Both the position numbers and the translations under genes were made by a program. The notes beneath the pieces are model-generated. The model did not search any database. It was not told where the DNA came from and saw nothing but the letters and a program-made list of their open reading frames with translations. Of a DNA stretch of 64,000 nucleotides, positions 1 to 9,179 are shown one piece after another. The DNA comes from JAYQKL01 sp049889535. Its GTDB lineage: Bacteria > Pseudomonadota > Alphaproteobacteria > RS24. Where the stretch lies: assembly GCA_049889535.1 (NCBI GenBank), contig JBMHDF010000006.1, forward strand, positions 62,001-126,000. Direction: 5' to 3'. Position 1 is the first letter of the stretch, and every line of letters begins with the position of its first letter.

Positions 1-465
1 GAGGGGTGGAAAATTGCTATGGCTCTACTGGCTTTTGAGCGCGGCACCTCCACGCTTGGTCAGCAAATGCTTTTCCGCACCGAATTGGATATGATTATCT
101 CTATCGCAGTTAAAAATGGCGCTATGCAAAATGACCTTATTCGTCAGCGTATCGCTAAGGCGCATGCTGGTTTAAAGGTTATGCGCTATAATGCGCTGCG
201 CATGCTCAATGGCACTGAAAATGGTACGGTCAATAAAGAAGGTTATATTGCCAAAATTTATTGGGCCACATGGCATCGCGATTTGGGGGAACTCGCGATG
301 GATGTTTTGGGCGATGAAGCCGAATTTATTGATGAAGAAATGAACCGCATGCAAAAACTGTTTTTATATTCACGCGCGGACACAATTTATGCAGGCACCA
401 ATCAAATTCAACGCAATTTAATTGCCGAGCGCGCACTTAGCATGCCAAAAGAACCAAGAGGGTAA
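1..465 (+). CDS. Acyl-CoA dehydrogenase, C-terminal part (gene starts before the window)
   Basis: The frame is open from base 1 and ends at the TAA at 463-465, so this is the last 154 residues of a longer protein. It is the C-terminal helical domain of an FAD-dependent acyl-CoA dehydrogenase, which makes trans-2-enoyl-CoA. It contains LLAFERGT, where the Glu is in the place of the catalytic base of isovaleryl/long-chain-type enzymes, and YAGTNQIQRN near the end, where the medium-chain-type Glu is replaced by Ala. It closely resembles the complete dehydrogenase at 33472-34653. The SDR gene follows after one base and the MaoC gene after that, so dehydrogenation, hydration and a second oxidation are probably encoded together. 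The substrate is unknown. Confidence 0.9.
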   Translation, partial: EGWKIAMALLAFERGTSTLGQQMLFRTELDMIISIAVKNGAMQNDLIRQRIAKAHAGLKVMRYNALRMLNGTENGTVNKEGYIAKIYWATWHRDLGELAMDVLGDEAEFIDEEMNRMQKLFLYSRADTIYAGTNQIQRNLIAERALSMPKEPRG

Positions 466-466
466 A

Positions 467-1255
467 ATGGCTGACTTAAAACAAATTCCTGATTATGTTC
501 CAGGTCACAATCTACTTGCCGGTAAAAATGTTGTTATTACGGCGGCGGCTGGTACGGGCATTGGTTACGCTGCCGCCAAGCGCGCGCTGGAAGAAGGCGC
601 GAATGTGTTGATTTCCGATATTCATGAAGGGCGCTTAACCGACGCGGTTGACAGGCTAAAAGAAGAAACTGGCACCCAACCACATATGGCGCTGTGCAAT
701 GTCACGCAACAAGAAGATGTGGACCGTCTCTTTGCGGCGGCGAGTGAGGCTTTTGAAAAAATTGATATTGTTATCAATAATGCTGGGCTTGGCGGCACTG
801 CCGATTTGATTGATATGAAAGATGAAGAATGGGCAATTGTTCTTGATGTCACTTTGAATGGTTGCTTTCGCATTAATCGCGCCGCGATGCAGCATATGAA
901 AGAAAATAGCGGGGGTGTTATCGTTAATAATGCATCTGTTCTGGGCTGGCGTGCGCAAAAAGGACAATCTCATTATGCCGCAGCAAAAGCAGGCGTTATG
1001 GCTCTCACTCGTTGTGCGGCACTTGAAGGTGCAGAATTTGGGGTGCGGGTTAATGCTGTTGCGCCGTCGCTTGCAATGCATCCTTTTTTACATAAAGTTA
1101 CCTCTAAGGAATTGCTTGCTGAACTGGAGGCGAAAGAAGCCTATGGGCGCGGTAGTGAGGTTTGGGAACAAGCGAATATTATGATGTTTCTTGCCAGTGA
1201 TTATTCATCCTATCTAACAGGTGAAGTTATTTCATCATCAAGCCAACGCGCTTAA
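467..1255 (+). CDS. Short-chain dehydrogenase/reductase of a CoA-thioester pathway
   Basis: This 262-residue classical SDR starts at ATG 467, chosen because AGAGGG lies just upstream; the longer frame from 422 would overlap the dehydrogenase. The Rossmann cofactor loop TAAAGTGIG is at residues 25-33 and NNAG at 104-107. The catalytic set is Ser157, Tyr170 and Lys174 (YAAAK). The usual C-terminal DGG is missing and the protein ends in SSSSQRA. The opening GHNLLAGK...TAAAGTGIG resembles SDRs of actinobacterial steroid-ring (HIP) degradation such as the IpdF group; that is a memory-based likeness, not an alignment. Position between a dehydrogenase and a MaoC hydratase supports a 3-hydroxyacyl-CoA dehydrogenase or reductase role. 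Confidence 0.85.
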   Translation: MADLKQIPDYVPGHNLLAGKNVVITAAAGTGIGYAAAKRALEEGANVLISDIHEGRLTDAVDRLKEETGTQPHMALCNVTQQEDVDRLFAAASEAFEKIDIVINNAGLGGTADLIDMKDEEWAIVLDVTLNGCFRINRAAMQHMKENSGGVIVNNASVLGWRAQKGQSHYAAAKAGVMALTRCAALEGAEFGVRVNAVAPSLAMHPFLHKVTSKELLAELEAKEAYGRGSEVWEQANIMMFLASDYSSYLTGEVISSSSQRA

Positions 1256-1272
1256 GTATAAAGGAAAAAACC

Positions 1273-1725
1273 ATGAAAATGTTCAAATCACCAACAGATT
1301 TAATGGGATTAGAAGGCACCCAAGTTGGCCCAACTGACTGGATGGAAGTCACACAAGACCGCGTGAATTTATTCGCCGACGCCACTGAAGATCATCAATG
1401 GATACATGTTGATCCTGAAAAAGCGGCAAGCGGTCCTTTTGGTGCCACCATTGCACATGGTTATTTAACACTCTCTTTGGCCTCAAAATTTATGCCTGAA
1501 ATGATAGGTTTTGAACAAATTTCTATGGGCGTTAATTACGGTATTGGCAAAGCGCGGTTTCCAAATGCTGTTAAAGTTGGGGCAAAAATTCGCGCAAGTG
1601 GTGAATTTGTTTCCATCGAAGAGGTTAAAGGCGGTGTACAATCTGTATTGCGGGTCACTGTAGAAATTGAAGGTGAAGAAAAACCTGCCTGTATCGTGGA
1701 AACCATCAGCCGATATTACCCCTGA
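1273..1725 (+). CDS. MaoC-like (R)-enoyl-CoA hydratase
   Basis: A 150-residue single hot-dog-fold protein of the MaoC/NodN family. The hydratase motif is ATEDHQWIHVD at residues 37-47, with the catalytic Asp40 and His45, followed by GPFGATIAHG at 54-63. Enzymes of this family add water to trans-2-enoyl-CoA to give the (R)-3-hydroxyacyl-CoA. AAGGAAAA precedes the ATG by a few bases. It is the last gene of the operon with the acyl-CoA dehydrogenase and SDR. The length fits single-domain bacterial members. Function as a hydratase is well supported; the acyl chain is not known. Confidence 0.85.
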   Translation: MKMFKSPTDLMGLEGTQVGPTDWMEVTQDRVNLFADATEDHQWIHVDPEKAASGPFGATIAHGYLTLSLASKFMPEMIGFEQISMGVNYGIGKARFPNAVKVGAKIRASGEFVSIEEVKGGVQSVLRVTVEIEGEEKPACIVETISRYYP

Positions 1726-1741
1726 TTAAGGCGGTCAAATG

Positions 1742-1773
1742 TTGACGCCCCTGCCCTGAAATGCGACTATAAA
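1742..1773 (+). promoter_or_regulatory. Weak candidate promoter for the first DUF3604 cassette
   Basis: TTGACG at 1742-1747 is followed by GACTAT (17-base spacer) or TATAAA at 1768-1773 (20-base spacer). Neither pairing is a good sigma-70 match. The start codon at 1794 is preceded by TCAGGGGGGGG; the second cassette at 45215 also has TCAGGGGG before its start, so the two cassettes share a G-rich ribosome site. Confidence 0.3.
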
Positions 1774-1793
1774 GCCCTATCAGGGGGGGGCTC

Positions 1794-4037
1794 ATGCGCT
1801 TATTAAAATCAAAAACAAACATACTTGCTCTTATTCTAATAATTATAGGCATATTAGCTTATATGAACCATGCTATCGGCACGGGGCGTTGGGGTGAAGA
1901 GCGTGGCGCAGGAGAGATTATCGGCCAAGCTGTGCCAAATGATATTGTGTTGGCCAAAATTGAGGCTGATAAATCTGTAGCGCCGGCTGGCAAAAATAAG
2001 CAAATCTTATTTGGGGATTTGCATGTCCACACAACATACTCCACTGATGCATTTATCTGGGCGCTGCCACTTAATCACGGCAAAGGCATTTATCCACTTG
2101 CGGATGCTTGTGATTATGCGCGCTATTGCTCATCAATGGATTTTTGGTCCATCACAGACCATGCGGAAGCCTCAACACCATTGCGTTGGGAAACCGCCAA
2201 ACAAAGTATTCGTGAATGCCAAGCGCGCGCGCATGACCAATCCAACCCTGATATGGTATCTTTTCTTGGGTTTGAGTGGACACAAATTGGGTTAACAGCT
2301 GAAAGCCATTACGGACATAAGAATGTTATTTTTCAAGGTCTAGATGATGATGAAGTGCCGCCCCGCCCTATTGCTTCTGGCGGCGGTGCAACAGCTGCTT
2401 TGAGACAAAACGCAACTGGCGTGCCTGCTTTTATCTCGCTTCTAGATTTTAAAAACCGTCAAAATTATTGGGATTTCAATGCGTATTTTAGCAATATACG
2501 CGATGTTGCAGATTGTGACCCAACGCTGCCATCTGATGAATTGCCCGCTTCCTGTTTTGAAACGGCTTTAACGCCTGGTGATTTGGTGCGTAAATTACGC
2601 GATGAACAAAATCTCGACCCGCTGATTATTCCGCACGGCTCAACATGGGGTTTATATACCCCGCCCGGGTCAAGTTGGGATAAGTCATTACGCGCTGAAA
2701 ACAGACCCGGAGAGTTTCCGCTTATCGAAATTTTTTCAGGACATGGTAATACAGAGGAATATCGCAGTTTCCGCGCTCAAAAAATTGATGCAAATGGCAA
2801 GGCCTATTGCCCTGAAAAAACCGCAAGCTATACCCCTGCCTGTAAGCGTGCGGGTGAAATTATTTTAGAGCGCTGCTTGGCTGGTGGTGAACCAGAGGAT
2901 ATATGCGTCGAGCGCCAAAAAAATACAGAACAAATTGCGGTTGATATGGGGCCTGCCTATCATGTTGGCGTTGGAGGTGAAAGCGCAACCGATTGGCTGG
3001 AGTCTGGCCAATGTGTGGATTGTTATTTACCCGCCATGAATTATCGCCCAACCATGAGCGTTCAATATGGACTAGCTGTGTCGCGTATTGACGAAAACAA
3101 TCCTGACCCAACCCGGTTTAATTGGGGCTTTATTGGTTCGTCTGACAATCATCGCGGGCGGCCCGGCACTGGGTATAAAGAGGTTGCCCGCCGCCTGACA
3201 ACAGAGGCAGCTGGTCCTATCAATGAGTTTTGGCGCAATTTATTTGACACTGATAAAGTGCCAAATGATGCACATATGCATTACCAAACCATTGAAGAGC
3301 TAATGCGCAATGCCACTTTACAATTGGCTGAGATTGAGCGCATGTCTGGTTTTTGGCTTACAGGTGGCCTCGCTGCCGTGCATTCAGAGGGCCGCTCACG
3401 GCAAGAGATTTGGGACGCCTTTAAACGCAAAGAAACCTTCGCAACTTCTGGCCCACGTATGTTGTTATGGTTTAATCGAATTGACACAAATGGCAGAGAT
3501 GTGCCAATGGGCGCGACTGTTAAGGGGCAGGAAAGCGGCACATTTAAGGTGAAGGCTGTTGGCTCGTTTAAACAAAAACCTGGCTGCCCGGAATATGCCA
3601 TTAATGCGTTGGGGCAAGAAAGAATTGATAATCTATGCTCTGGCGAATGCTACCATCCAAGCGATGAACGAAATCTGATAGAGCGTATTGAGATTATTCG
3701 TATCACCCCGCAAATTGAGAATGGCGAGGTTGTGGACACACTTATTCAGGATCCTTTTCTTGTGCATCAATGTGAGGCTAATCAAAACGGGTGTGAATTT
3801 GAGTTCACAGACCCCTCCTTTGCCAACAATAAGCGCGACACTATTTATTACGCCCGCGCTATTCAGGAACCACGACCGACGATTAATGCCGAGCCTATTA
3901 AATGTGAGCGCGATGAAGAAGGTAATTGCGTCAAAGCAGAAATCTGTTACGGCGATTACCGCTCAGGTGATGATGAATGCACTTCGCAAAAAGATGTGCG
4001 AGCTTGGTCATCACCAATTTATGTCAATTATCAGTAA
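1794..4037 (+). CDS. DUF3604 protein, PHP-like metallohydrolase candidate (cassette copy 1)
   Basis: A 747-residue exported or anchored protein. Residues 9-24 form a hydrophobic signal-anchor. The body has the signature of DUF3604, a family with a PHP-like metal site: FGDLHVHT (His77, His79), SITDHAE (Asp122, His123), a later IIPHGS and GSSDNHRG. Several Cys-rich segments lie in the C-terminal half (for example CSGEC and CECC-like spacing), suggesting disulfides outside the cytoplasm. It ends in RAWSSPIYVN, nearly the same ending as the paralogue at 45215-47176 (RAWSSPIWVN). The next gene starts two bases after the stop and the third overlaps, forming one transcript. No substrate can be named; hydrolysis of an ester or phosphoester outside the cytoplasm is a guess from the metal motif. 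Confidence 0.85.
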   Translation: MRLLKSKTNILALILIIIGILAYMNHAIGTGRWGEERGAGEIIGQAVPNDIVLAKIEADKSVAPAGKNKQILFGDLHVHTTYSTDAFIWALPLNHGKGIYPLADACDYARYCSSMDFWSITDHAEASTPLRWETAKQSIRECQARAHDQSNPDMVSFLGFEWTQIGLTAESHYGHKNVIFQGLDDDEVPPRPIASGGGATAALRQNATGVPAFISLLDFKNRQNYWDFNAYFSNIRDVADCDPTLPSDELPASCFETALTPGDLVRKLRDEQNLDPLIIPHGSTWGLYTPPGSSWDKSLRAENRPGEFPLIEIFSGHGNTEEYRSFRAQKIDANGKAYCPEKTASYTPACKRAGEIILERCLAGGEPEDICVERQKNTEQIAVDMGPAYHVGVGGESATDWLESGQCVDCYLPAMNYRPTMSVQYGLAVSRIDENNPDPTRFNWGFIGSSDNHRGRPGTGYKEVARRLTTEAAGPINEFWRNLFDTDKVPNDAHMHYQTIEELMRNATLQLAEIERMSGFWLTGGLAAVHSEGRSRQEIWDAFKRKETFATSGPRMLLWFNRIDTNGRDVPMGATVKGQESGTFKVKAVGSFKQKPGCPEYAINALGQERIDNLCSGECYHPSDERNLIERIEIIRITPQIENGEVVDTLIQDPFLVHQCEANQNGCEFEFTDPSFANNKRDTIYYARAIQEPRPTINAEPIKCERDEEGNCVKAEICYGDYRSGDDECTSQKDVRAWSSPIYVNYQ

Positions 4038-4039
4038 TC

Positions 4040-4888
4040 ATGGATAAACCCTCTGTGCCTTTTCGTAATATGGGGCTTCTCGCTAGTTTGTTAGGTTTAA
4101 CCTTAGCCTTAATCACGGCTTTGGGTGTATCGCCTATAGTTGAGGAAAAGCGCGACTGGGTAGCGCAAGTAAATGGCGTTGATATTGCGCGCAGTGAGTA
4201 TGACCGCGCCCTTCTTGCCATGCAAGATGGGTTGAAGCGCGCACTTACTCGTGCAGATATGGAGCGCGCATTAAGTGTTATCATTAATGAAGAATTATTA
4301 TTGCAACAAGCGATTAAATCGGGACTTACACATAATGACCCGATGATTAGAAAAAGCCTGATACAGGCATTGATATTAGCTGAAACGCGCTTAAACCAAA
4401 ATCTGGCTGAACCTAGTGAAAATGAGCTGCGTGCCTTTTATAAGCGTGAGCGCAGTTTTTTCAGCCGCCCTTATCAGTTTGATGTTTCTGCGGCTTCTGC
4501 CAAAAACGAAACACAAGCGCAGGCATTTATGCGAGCCATACAAAATGGTGCTTCATTCCAGATGGCACAACAACAAACAGGGTTGTTGGATATTTCTCCG
4601 CCGCGCGCAATTCCTTTAGGCAAGCTTTCTGACTATTTGGGCGGAACAGTGGCACAAACCTTACAGACTGTTGAGATTGGCAGCGTGATTGGCCCGATTG
4701 AACAACAAAGCCAAATTAATTTTTACTGGCTTGAAAATAGACAAGGTGGTGTTGAACCATATGCAAAAATTCAAAATCTAGTCGCGAGCGAATATAAACG
4801 CCGCCGCGATGAGTCCTATTTTGAACAAATGATTTCCAATTTACGCTCAAAGGCACGCATCAAAATATCTGAGGAAGCCTATCAGTAA
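4040..4888 (+). CDS. PpiC/SurA-like periplasmic foldase (cassette copy 1)
   Basis: A 282-residue protein starting at ATG 4040, chosen because it lies two bases after the upstream stop; the frame extends further upstream inside the DUF3604 gene. Residues about 10-27 are a membrane anchor or signal. Then comes a SurA_N-like helical region (NGVDIARSEYDRALLAMQDG... LLLQQAIKSGLTHNDPMIRKS) and a degenerate parvulin region ending in GPIEQQSQINFYWLENR, where true parvulins have G-x-x-x-x-x-G-x-H-x-x-x-v. The His is absent, so chaperone rather than isomerase activity is likely. The same arrangement occurs in the second cassette at 47176-48012. It probably folds or escorts one of its two neighbours. 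Confidence 0.75.
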   Translation: MDKPSVPFRNMGLLASLLGLTLALITALGVSPIVEEKRDWVAQVNGVDIARSEYDRALLAMQDGLKRALTRADMERALSVIINEELLLQQAIKSGLTHNDPMIRKSLIQALILAETRLNQNLAEPSENELRAFYKRERSFFSRPYQFDVSAASAKNETQAQAFMRAIQNGASFQMAQQQTGLLDISPPRAIPLGKLSDYLGGTVAQTLQTVEIGSVIGPIEQQSQINFYWLENRQGGVEPYAKIQNLVASEYKRRRDESYFEQMISNLRSKARIKISEEAYQ

Positions 4889-6093
4889 TGCGCCATACTA
4901 TAATCGCCATCGTGCTGATATTGTTTTGTGCGCATTATATGGTGCCACAAAATGCTCAAGCGCATGTTAAGAGCCAATCATTCTCGCAATGGACGGCGGA
5001 TAAAAATATTCTGAAGTTCAATTTTATTGTCGATAATCGACGGATCACCCAATTATCGCGCATTTATAAGGCAGAAAAAAACTTCCCCGCGCTGCTTGAG
5101 CGCCATCTAAAACAGAGCTTAAAAGCTAACCAAGAGGTAAGTTGCGAGCTTTCTAAAATAACCCTGTCCGCACCTGCAAAAGGTCACCATATAGCGACAG
5201 GAAATTTCTCCTGCCCAGATAATATTTTACAGACACCAACCCATATTACGATTGAAAGCTTTCATCAAGTATCCGCAACCCATATTCATTTTGCCCGCCT
5301 TAACCTGCCAGAACATCGTGTCGATATTGTCCTGCATAAAGGGCAAACTGAGTTTAATTTTCAGGCTGCGCAACTCCAAAACCAGCTCACTAGTTTTTTA
5401 AAAATCGGATTTGCTCATGTTGTCTCTGGCCTTGACCATATTTTGTTTTTATTAGCTCTGATGTTGGTTGCGCGCACGCCTAAAATGGCGCTTCTTTGTA
5501 TTACAGGTTTTACGCTAGGGCATAGCCTCACTCTTGGTCTGGTGGTCTTTAACTGGGTGGACGCCAATATGCCGCTGATTGAAGCCATGATTGGCTTAAC
5601 CATTGCTCTGACAGCCGCACATGCTGCGGCACAACGCAATTATAGGCTTCTTCCGCCGCTTGGATTAGCAGGGCTGGTGCTGGTTGTGTTTTTATTGGCC
5701 GCATTATTTATGCAGAGTTATCCTTTGGCCGCTTTCGGGCTGTTTGTTTTTGTCTGGCAAGAAAACAGATTACCGATAGGCTTGCGCAATCAAATTATCC
5801 CCGTCACCACTTTTGCCTTTGGGCTTGTGCATGGAGCGGGTTTTGCTGAGGGTTTGCTTGATTTAGAGTTTAATCAAAATAATCTGATGACCCCTATTTT
5901 AGGGTTTAATCTGGGCGTTGAATTGGCACAAATCACTGTCTTTCTTGGTTTTATGACTTTGGCCTATATCGTGCGCCAATCTGTGGCACACATAAAAATA
6001 AATATGAGCCAGCTTCAAGGCTTAGAAGTCTGGCTCATTTATTTTTTATATATTATCGGGATTTACTGGTTTGCTGTAAGGCTTTGGACTTAG
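4888..6093 (+). CDS. HupE/UreJ-like membrane protein with exported N-terminal domain (cassette copy 1)
   Basis: A 401-residue protein whose ATG overlaps the previous stop (TAATG), indicating coupled translation. Residues 1-25 are a signal peptide ending in AQA, so the mature chain would begin with His26. Residues about 26-165 form an exported domain with several His and two Cys. The rest has about seven membrane segments, with HVVSGLDH (His177, Asp183, His184) and FGLVHGAGFAE (His315, Glu321). These match the H-x5-DH and HG-x-x-HG-x-E type motifs known from HupE nickel permeases. No hydrogenase or urease gene is nearby, so a general metal-transport or other role is open. The paralogue is at 48005-49024. 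Confidence 0.8.
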   Translation: MRHTIIAIVLILFCAHYMVPQNAQAHVKSQSFSQWTADKNILKFNFIVDNRRITQLSRIYKAEKNFPALLERHLKQSLKANQEVSCELSKITLSAPAKGHHIATGNFSCPDNILQTPTHITIESFHQVSATHIHFARLNLPEHRVDIVLHKGQTEFNFQAAQLQNQLTSFLKIGFAHVVSGLDHILFLLALMLVARTPKMALLCITGFTLGHSLTLGLVVFNWVDANMPLIEAMIGLTIALTAAHAAAQRNYRLLPPLGLAGLVLVVFLLAALFMQSYPLAAFGLFVFVWQENRLPIGLRNQIIPVTTFAFGLVHGAGFAEGLLDLEFNQNNLMTPILGFNLGVELAQITVFLGFMTLAYIVRQSVAHIKINMSQLQGLEVWLIYFLYIIGIYWFAVRLWT

Positions 6094-6095
6094 AG

Positions 6096-7532
6096 CTATT
6101 GGTTATTTTCACTAAGCACCGCATTCACCAACCGAATTTGCGATTTTAGCCAATATATCTCATAACTGTTTTTATCCCCCTCTTCTGCCTGCTGGAGCAA
6201 TATGCTTAATGTTTTTTTATGAAGTTTTTGGGTGTGAAGCCATGCTTGCAAATTCGTTTTATCAGCTTGAGCTATTTCCAATAAATGCATAGCCTCGAAA
6301 ACTTTACCTTCGTCTAAGTAAGCCGCAATCCGGTCATTCAGAGCCTGATGTCCGCTCAAAGCAACAAGGTCTGGATATATCGCTGTATCAGGAACCGCAT
6401 AAAGTTCGCTTGTTTTATCGAAATGAAACCATGTGGCGTAATATTCCCAAATGCTCTTAACCGCCCAAGAGACTTTGCCGTGTTCTTGCGAGAGCGCTAA
6501 CTCAGCCGGCAGTTTTATCTCCGCCATGAGCTGATGCAGAGTTTTGCCGGCATTCATACCGTTCACAGTTTCATCATGCACATATGACACCGCATCATGC
6601 ATTTTCTGCAGCCCCGCACGGATAAAGGTTTTATCGCGCACCACTTCACGATGGCTTGGTACAATCACATCTGGGTCAAGTGCCATGATGAGCTTTAACG
6701 TTTTTAAATACTCAACAGGCTTCCTGATTTTTTCACCACGCATGGTAAAAACATTGGGAAATTGCGGGAAAATGGGTCCGAAAACATCACCACTGAAAAG
6801 GATTTTTTCTTCTGGTAACCAGAGCACAATATTATCAGCCCCTTCAGCGCCAGGGGTACCAATCACCTCAAAAATGCGCCCGCCTTCTTCAAAACGGTAG
6901 GTTTCAAAATCTGCCACCGCAATATCTGTGCGCACCCCACCATATTGCAACAACTCTAATGTTGGAGGCTTTTCAGGCATAAATGGGAAAAGCAAACGAT
7001 TACGCCCATAAAAATAAGGATTGAGTTCAGTTAAATATCTCTGTTCTTCTTGAAAATCCGTATGAGTGATGATTTTAGTTTCGTCTCTTTGCCAAAACTT
7101 AACACCCCCCAAATGGTCAGCATGCGAATGGCTAACAATAATATGCGTTAGCGGTTTTTTTTCAGTGGCCGCCTCTAGCGCTTTGATTTGCTTTGGCACT
7201 TGTAAGGACAGACCAGTATCAAACAAAATATGACTATTCTCAGTCGTGATTAAATGCGTGTTCCCCACACCCGTCGCCTGAAAAATGCCAGGCGCAATCT
7301 CTTGGGCCGCAATCGGAATATTGATAAATTCAGCCGCAACACTCGTCGTCGCATCACCTTCATGAGAATGGCTAGCCGACATACGCTGTGACGCCACATT
7401 GCCCATTTGCTCAATGGCTGCCAGCTTCACCTCGCGGTTAAAATCATCGGAGACATAAAACAATCCAATCGCAGAAATGCTAATGCCAATAATGCCAATC
7501 AGGCCAATTTTTAAAATCTTTTTCTTATCCAT
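6096..7532 (-). CDS. Metallo-beta-lactamase-fold hydrolase, alkylsulfatase-like
   Basis: A 478-residue protein starting at ATG 7532, four bases after the sulfatase stop; a longer frame would overlap the sulfatase. A membrane anchor or signal lies at residues 7-27. The zinc motif HSHADH is at 135-140 (His135, His137, Asp139, His140), followed by FSGDVFG and VPSHREV, which supply the bridging Asp and a further His. After the lactamase fold comes YPDLVALSGHQALNDR and a helical repeat region like the dimerisation domain of SDS-type alkylsulfatases. This makes a sulfate-ester hydrolase plausible, although the SCP2-like third domain seems missing or short. It forms an operon with the upstream sulfatase and ends two bases from the convergent HupE-like gene. 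Confidence 0.8.
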   Translation of the reverse strand: MDKKKILKIGLIGIIGISISAIGLFYVSDDFNREVKLAAIEQMGNVASQRMSASHSHEGDATTSVAAEFINIPIAAQEIAPGIFQATGVGNTHLITTENSHILFDTGLSLQVPKQIKALEAATEKKPLTHIIVSHSHADHLGGVKFWQRDETKIITHTDFQEEQRYLTELNPYFYGRNRLLFPFMPEKPPTLELLQYGGVRTDIAVADFETYRFEEGGRIFEVIGTPGAEGADNIVLWLPEEKILFSGDVFGPIFPQFPNVFTMRGEKIRKPVEYLKTLKLIMALDPDVIVPSHREVVRDKTFIRAGLQKMHDAVSYVHDETVNGMNAGKTLHQLMAEIKLPAELALSQEHGKVSWAVKSIWEYYATWFHFDKTSELYAVPDTAIYPDLVALSGHQALNDRIAAYLDEGKVFEAMHLLEIAQADKTNLQAWLHTQKLHKKTLSILLQQAEEGDKNSYEIYWLKSQIRLVNAVLSENNQ

Positions 7533-7536
7533 CAAC

Positions 7537-9066
7537 CTATTCGTATCTGATACGACCTTTCTTACCATAGCGGAATTGTAAGGTTTTGGTCGCAAGCGTA
7601 CCAAAGCCACCCCATGCCTCATTCACTGTATCCTCTGACGCACGTATATCTTCTGCAAAATCTTTTGGTGAACGCCAACCCGGATGCGGGTTAATTGAAA
7701 CACGAATACCACTGACGGGATGCTGCCCCTGCCAGTCACGCAGTTTTTTTGAAAGCTGCTTGACGAGATAGCTATTATCCTCAGCTAAGTTATCTTCTTC
7801 ATATGGGTCATTTTTCAAATTAAACAGATAATTCTCAACATTTGTTTCAGTGCCTTCATGGTCAATAATTTGCACGAGCTTCATATCGCCATCAATAATC
7901 GCCAATTTAAAAAGATTATACTCAGGACTGTTAGACCCAAAATAAAGCGGTTCTTTACGTTTAGACGATTGCCCTTGCAGCACGCCTAAGCGCTCCACCC
8001 CATCAATATCTTTTTTGGCCAGCATCGGAATTCCAGCCGCTTTTGTGAGTGTCGGGAATAAATCCATCACGGAAATCGTGTCTTCCGCCACTGTACCTGG
8101 CTTAATCTGACCCGGCCATTTAACAAGGGCATTGACCCGAATGCCGCCTTCAAAAGTTTCCAGCTTGCCGCCGCGATAAGGCGCGTTATCCGCCCCAAAC
8201 CCTGCAAATCCACCATTATCACTAAAGAAAATAATAATCGTATTCTCATCAACGCCCTCGTTTTCAAGCGCTTCAAAAATACGCCCGACAGCTTGGTCGA
8301 GCGAGTCCACCATCGCCGCATAGGTTTTCTTTTGGAAGAACATATCCGAGCGGTGGCTGTATTTATCCTTCAAAGCCTCAGGTGCTTGCATCGGGCTATG
8401 CGGGGCTAGAAAAGGCACATAGAGGAAAAACGGTTTATCCTTATCGCGTATGTCCGTCAAATAACGCACGGCCTCTTGCGCATGCACATCGGTTGCATAT
8501 GCCCCTTCCCTATAAATGGATTTACCATTTTCCTGCAAATCATGGCCACCCGTTGCCTTATGGGTATAATAATCAACTTGTGTGTTCAAATGCCCAACAA
8601 AATGCTGGAAGCCGCGCTGGTGCGGCACTAGCGCCTCATGCGAGCGCCCCAAATGCCATTTACCAATCATCGCTGTGTCATAGCCTGCAGCTTGAAAGCT
8701 TTCTGGCATAAAATGTTCTTCGGGTGAAACCCCTCCGGATACCCATGGCTGCAATCCCGCATATGCCATGCCGAGTTTAACCGGATCGCGTCCTGTCATA
8801 AGAGCTGCGCGCGTGGGGGTGCAAATCGGCCAGCTGTAAAAGCGCTCAAGGCGCATGCCCTGTGCGACCATTTTATCTAAATTTGGGGTTTCAATATCGC
8901 TCCCCCGAAAGCCTAAATCGGCATAGCCTAAATCATCGGCCAACATGATAATAATATTTGGTTTTGATACCTCAGCTTGAGCATTTGTAAGAAATACCGA
9001 AAAACTTACCAAAAATAGTAAAAGTGAAATGATAATCCAGTGCTTGGCTGTTTTTGCTTGAGCCAT
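7537..9066 (-). CDS. Type I (formylglycine) sulfatase, exported
   Basis: A 509-residue alkaline-phosphatase-superfamily sulfatase. A signal peptide spans residues 1-31 (ending NAQA). IIMLADDLGYADLG holds the metal-binding Asp pair, and CTPTRAALMTGR at 82-93 is the C-x-P-x-R maturation motif, with Cys82 the residue converted to formylglycine and Arg86 conserved. Later FFSDNGG supplies further metal ligands. The Cys-type motif implies a need for a formylglycine-generating enzyme; none is seen in the window. It is exported and sits in an operon with a second, unrelated sulfatase-like hydrolase and next to a TonB receptor, suggesting uptake of a sulfated organic compound. A steroid sulfate would fit the later genes but is inference. 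Confidence 0.9.
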   Translation of the reverse strand: MAQAKTAKHWIIISLLLFLVSFSVFLTNAQAEVSKPNIIIMLADDLGYADLGFRGSDIETPNLDKMVAQGMRLERFYSWPICTPTRAALMTGRDPVKLGMAYAGLQPWVSGGVSPEEHFMPESFQAAGYDTAMIGKWHLGRSHEALVPHQRGFQHFVGHLNTQVDYYTHKATGGHDLQENGKSIYREGAYATDVHAQEAVRYLTDIRDKDKPFFLYVPFLAPHSPMQAPEALKDKYSHRSDMFFQKKTYAAMVDSLDQAVGRIFEALENEGVDENTIIIFFSDNGGFAGFGADNAPYRGGKLETFEGGIRVNALVKWPGQIKPGTVAEDTISVMDLFPTLTKAAGIPMLAKKDIDGVERLGVLQGQSSKRKEPLYFGSNSPEYNLFKLAIIDGDMKLVQIIDHEGTETNVENYLFNLKNDPYEEDNLAEDNSYLVKQLSKKLRDWQGQHPVSGIRVSINPHPGWRSPKDFAEDIRASEDTVNEAWGGFGTLATKTLQFRYGKKGRIRYE

Positions 9067-9124
9067 TTTACCCCCCGTTTGTTTTTATTAATCTTATGCC
9101 TAGAAAAGGGTGTAAACAAGGTAA

Positions 9125-9156
9125 ATAAAAAAACGGCGGGTGAAAACCCGCCGTTT
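9125..9156 (-). terminator. Rho-independent terminator for the TonB receptor gene
   Basis: AAACGGCGGG (9131-9140) and CCCGCCGTTT (9147-9156) form a perfect 10-bp stem with the loop TGAAAA. Read on the minus strand the stem is followed by a run of T, just after the receptor stop at 9180. It also separates the receptor from the sulfatase operon. Confidence 0.85.
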
Positions 9157-9179
9157 CTCTAATCTCAGTCTGGTTAGAC

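Noticed and set aside
7533..7622. Long in-frame N-terminal extension of the metallo-beta-lactamase gene into the sulfatase gene
   Set aside because: The extension is basic and unlike a signal, while the ATG at 7532 lies four bases after the sulfatase stop and gives a clear membrane anchor. The overlap is incidental, not a frameshift or fusion.
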